Below, one piece after another: positions 61,444 to 64,000 of a DNA stretch of 64,000 nt. The DNA lies in the NCBI GenBank assembly GCA_030608565.1, contig JAUWDY010000002.1, positions 62,001-126,000 of the forward strand, written 5' to 3'. The position numbers were made by a program, and so were the translations under genes. The notes beneath the pieces are model-generated. The model searched no databases. It was not told the origin of the DNA and was given only the letters and a program-made list of their open reading frames with translations. This stretch comes from Candidatus Bathyarchaeota archaeon. Lineage in GTDB: Archaea; Thermoproteota; Bathyarchaeia; Bathyarchaeales; Bathyarchaeaceae. Within the stretch, counting starts at the first letter, position 1, and every line of letters begins with the position of its first letter.

Positions 61444-62261
61444 ATGAAGAAAACAGAAACAAAAACACAAACCAGTCGAGACACGCGTCGCAAAAGAAAA
61501 AACCGTCTGGAATAATCGGATACATTCTGCTGTCTTTCGGCGTAATTTCCCTTATAGTATCCATTTCATACGAATCATCTATCCTTGCTTTCATTGGCCT
61601 AGGCCTCACCTTCTGGGGCGCACTTCTTCTATTCATAAGACCAACAAAACTTGTCAAAGCCGACCTCCTAGACTCCACCGCCATCTCCTCACTCAAAACC
61701 ATTAACCGCATAATATCAAACTCAAACTGCCAAGGAAAAGCAATTTACCTGCCACCAAAATACCTCAAAAACATCAAAGGCGCAACCGTATTCATCCCGT
61801 CAAAAAAAGAAACAATTCTACCGTCAACTGAAGAAATAGCTGAAGAAAAAATCTTCTTAGAAAACCCTGACGGAATGTGCATCACACCGCCGGGACTAGG
61901 CCTTACAAACCTATTCGAAAAAGAACTCAAAACCAGCTTCTTAACAACAGACATAACATACCTGCAAAACAACCTACCCAAACTCTTCATAGAAGACCTG
62001 GAAATAGCCGAAAACTTCGAAATGGACAAAGAAAACAGCATCATACACGTAAAAATAACAGAGACCATCTATAAAAACATCTGCAAAGAAATAAGAAAAC
62101 TCTCAAAAATCAGCAACTCCATAGGCTGCCCCCTCTGCAGCTCCATCGCAATCGCCCTAACCAGAGCCACAGGAAAACCCATCACCATCGAAAAAACTGA
62201 AATATCTGAAGACGGAAAAACAATAGAAGCCCATTACAAAATTATCAAAGAAACACGATGA
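61444..62261 (+). CDS. two-helix membrane protein read through a -1 slippery heptamer
   Basis: ATG 61444 reads MKKTETKTQTSRDTRRKRKN and would stop soon after. At A AAA AAC (61497-61503) a -1 shift joins it to a long frame: PSGIIGYILLSFGVISLIVS plus a second helix (LAFIGLGLTFWGALLLFI), then about 200 cytosolic residues ending EAHYKIIKETR at 62261. The long frame has no usual start codon between its upstream stop (61413) and the helices, so the two frames belong together. Total about 272 aa. No family recognised; directly downstream of the archaeosortase. Slip or 1-nt error is undecided. Confidence 0.6.
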
Positions 62262-62286
62262 ACTTCGGGCACATCCGCTACAGATT

Positions 62287-62299
62287 GTGCGCGCGCATG
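62287..62299. repeat. mixed Pu-Py palindrome GTGCGCGCGCATG
   Basis: Alternating purine-pyrimidine tract combining both types, between the membrane-protein gene and the secreted-protein gene. Confidence 0.75.
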
Positions 62300-62444
62300 T
62301 ATTGTGGTGCAAATGGTAGCAAAAAGAACCAGAACGTGGCTACGAGTTTCACTACACAAGATTATAGAAAACGTTACATCAAGTTCTATAGGATTTATGC
62401 TGATATGTTTATTAGAGAAGATTATGAGATTTGTAGGTTAGTAA

Positions 62445-63110
62445 GTGATCAAATTGAAGAAACTGACGATAATCTCATTAGGAGTAATGCTGATCGCGCT
62501 TGTTATCGCCATAGGTCCTGTTTTGGCTGCTACAATAAGAGTTGAACCTCACGGTAGCTACTTCGGATTGCCAATCATGCTCTCAAGTCCTGCAACCTTC
62601 AACGTAACTGTGGTAGGTGGAGCAGACAACCCCACAACTGATCCCCACATCTTCCTCGTGATGACGGAAACCAGTTACAATAGCCTAACAGGTAACGTAG
62701 TGGTAAACTGGACTGGTGGTTCCCCAACAATGGTAACAATGACACCGTGGACCAAGGAATCAGATAATTCTGTAAAAGTACCTCCTGGTTCAGACTCTGG
62801 AACAGGGTATACCGTCGCCCTTCTGCGTGACCATCTCAACACAACAGAGCCCATCTACTGGGCATTCGAGCCTTTCCTAGGTGGAATGAACATCACTGAA
62901 ATTCCAATAGAATTCACAGTCACACTACCAGCAACAGAACCAAGAATGGCCGTATATGTCCTAGGTAAAACTGGTGATTCCGAACTATTCAACAACAGAA
63001 GTCCGCCAACACAACCAGGATTCGTCATCCCAGAACTAGGGACAGTACTCCTTGCAGCATCATCGTTTGCCGCATTCGCACTATTCGCTCTACGACGGAA
63101 GAGGCAATAG
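62445..63110 (+). CDS. secreted protein with VIPELGT sorting tail
   Basis: A 221-aa exported protein from GTG 62445. Signal peptide (LTIISLGVMLIALVIAIGPV LA), a beta-sandwich-like mature part (PATFNVTVVGGADNPTTDPH and MNITEIPIEFTVTLP) with several NxT/S sequons, and a tripartite C-terminus: VIPELGT, hydrophobic helix, RRKRQ. Same arrangement as the 37.3-kb protein, and it is encoded 1.1 kb after the archaeosortase. Candidate anchored surface protein. Start could be TTG 62454. Confidence 0.78.
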   Translation: MIKLKKLTIISLGVMLIALVIAIGPVLAATIRVEPHGSYFGLPIMLSSPATFNVTVVGGADNPTTDPHIFLVMTETSYNSLTGNVVVNWTGGSPTMVTMTPWTKESDNSVKVPPGSDSGTGYTVALLRDHLNTTEPIYWAFEPFLGGMNITEIPIEFTVTLPATEPRMAVYVLGKTGDSELFNNRSPPTQPGFVIPELGTVLLAASSFAAFALFALRRKRQ

Positions 63111-63264
63111 CAGAAGAGAAGCGGAATCAGGATTCATATGAGCACGCGGGCATAGAAACCCGAACATTTACCAAGTGTGATTTCTCTAGTCGCAGTAACA
63201 CTAATCTAATTAAACGTTTTAAAAAGTTAAAAAACAGTAAAGCAAAGACTCTGTCAAACAATCT

Positions 63265-63489
63265 TTGGCGAACACCTTGAATTTTCCTCTATCCTTCGGG
63301 GACATAAGCCTATGGCTAGCAGTGACCGCCATAATCCTACTCATAACATCAGAACTCATATCACCACATTACGGAAAAACAAACCTACACATCGAAAAGA
63401 AAAGACTCAGAAACGTCGCCCTCACCGTCGGCTCACTCTTCTTAATAACCGTCGTAATACGCATCTACGAAATAATCATCGCATCCTGA
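63265..63489 (+). CDS. small two-helix membrane protein, 74 aa
   Basis: Starts TTG 63265 (or TTG 63277). FGDISLWLAVTAIILLITSE LI forms helix one; a basic loop HYGKTNLHIEKKRLRNVA and helix two ALTVGSLFLITVVIRIYEII follow. Charge pattern puts the loop in the cytosol. No known family named. It sits between two secreted-protein genes downstream of the archaeosortase and could be a small accessory membrane subunit. Confidence 0.6.
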   Translation: MANTLNFPLSFGDISLWLAVTAIILLITSELISPHYGKTNLHIEKKRLRNVALTVGSLFLITVVIRIYEIIIAS

Positions 63490-63654
63490 GCATAAAAGAA
63501 ACACGCCCGTTATACGCAAGCGAACGATACCCCGTCTAGAAATCGCAGCTTCTTTTTCTATATTAATTTTCTATATTTTCGCTCCACACCCGTTTATTAA
63601 CTGGCGACATAATTTTCATTTATGAGTCGAAACTAGAGAAGGGGAGGTGATAGA

Positions 63655-64000
63655 ATGAAAAAAGCATTTGCATGGTTAATGCTACTGATAGTTATGACCC
63701 TTTTCACGTTCAGTGTCGCAACGTCACCAGTTAGGGCTGATGAAGTGTGGCAACCACTCTTTGCAGGTAGTCCCCATTACTACAGTGACTGGTGGTGGAT
63801 GAACAAGATGCTAGTTGGCTGGGTTCACGTTTGGAACGACTGTGATTATCTCTATGTCGAGTACATCACCGAGGGCGGCTGGGAATTGACCGAGACGCAC
63901 GTGGCAGTTGCCACTTCCTTTGAGGATATTCCTCAGACCAAAAAAGGCAACCCGAAAGTCGGTCACTTCCCCTACAAGATGACGCACGACCCGCCTGTCA
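63655..64000 (+). CDS. secreted protein, N-terminal part (runs off window)
   Basis: ATG 63655 is preceded by GGGGAGGTGAT, one of the strongest ribosome sites in the window. Signal peptide MKKAFAWLMLLIVMTLFTFS ending VRA-DE, then a beta-rich mature part: WVHVWNDCDYLYVEYITEGG, ETHVAVATSFEDIPQTKKGN PKVGHFPYK. The latter resembles a domain seen in archaeal surface proteins, from memory. Open to base 64000, so the C-terminus and any sorting tail are outside. Confidence 0.8.
   Translation, partial: MKKAFAWLMLLIVMTLFTFSVATSPVRADEVWQPLFAGSPHYYSDWWWMNKMLVGWVHVWNDCDYLYVEYITEGGWELTETHVAVATSFEDIPQTKKGNPKVGHFPYKMTHDPPV

Noticed and set aside
62258..62545. 95-codon ORF spanning the GTGCGCGCGCATG site
   Set aside because: It overlaps the start of the secreted-protein gene in another frame and shows no conserved pattern.
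1..64000. CRISPR arrays, insertion sequences with transposase, rRNA genes
   Set aside because: No regularly spaced direct repeats of CRISPR size, no transposase or integrase reading frame, and no rRNA-like sequence was found.

Overview
The window is archaeal chromosome, most likely from a Bathyarchaeia-like or related TACK-group organism; the lineage is an inference. The directly visible markers are a thermosome subunit, an RNA polymerase with one unsplit large subunit next to Rpo2, an RPC34/TFE-beta-type transcription factor, a CPSF-like beta-CASP nuclease, an archaemetzincin, archaeosine tRNA-ribosyltransferase, an Sm-like protein, a PAC2 protein, an archaeosortase and TATA-type promoters. 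No rRNA and no CRISPR array were seen.

Layout. 0-6.5 kb: the 3' end of a glycan phosphorylase, the thermosome, then a loose zone of very small Cys-rich/basic genes and gene fragments, then a SixA-like phosphatase. 6.5-14.3 kb: TFE-beta/RlmE, rhomboid protease, acyl-CoA synthetase, a PfkB kinase and a GlmM-GlmU-like pair for UDP-GlcNAc-type sugars. 14.3-20 kb: a surface GH113-like hydrolase with a membrane transglutaminase/PNGase-like protein, a flavodoxin, a tRNA-like remnant and a frameshifted polyketide-synthase-like gene. 20-33.8 kb: information-processing block (SmAP, PAC2, TgtA, then rpoB-rpoA-rpl30e-nusA-rps12 on the minus strand, then the beta-CASP nuclease and archaemetzincin). 33.8-38.4 kb: a small accessory module of winged-helix proteins, membrane/secreted proteins, palindromic TTCTAGAAC sites and a tRNA 3'-end-like remnant. 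38.4-53 kb: surface-glycan genes (PIG-L deacetylase, BshC-like protein, five glycosyltransferase-type genes, Gfo/Idh oxidoreductase, polysaccharide deacetylase, two methyltransferase copies). 53-57 kb: a beta-helix protein followed by a gene graveyard with an iteron-like repeat array. 57-64 kb: redox proteins, then an archaeosortase with an EpsI-like extension, a companion membrane protein and secreted proteins carrying a putative sorting signal.

Two sequence-level systems stand out. First, about thirty short alternating purine-pyrimidine palindromes, of ATGCATGC type or GCGCGCGC type, sit almost only between genes. At least seven abut the broken end of a recognisable gene fragment, and one 90-bp fragment is flanked on both sides. 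Second, a recurrent motif (CTCTCT..TAGACCCCCC..TATA plus T-tract) follows the 3' ends of several transcription units in sense orientation and looks like an undescribed terminator or 3'-UTR element. Five genes also carry frame breaks, all in the -1 direction; one lies exactly on an A AAA AAC heptamer.

Functionally, the sugar-nucleotide genes (11-14 kb), the glycan cluster (38-52 kb) and the archaeosortase with its putative substrates (37 kb, 62 kb) together suggest a cell with an elaborate, anchored, glycosylated surface.
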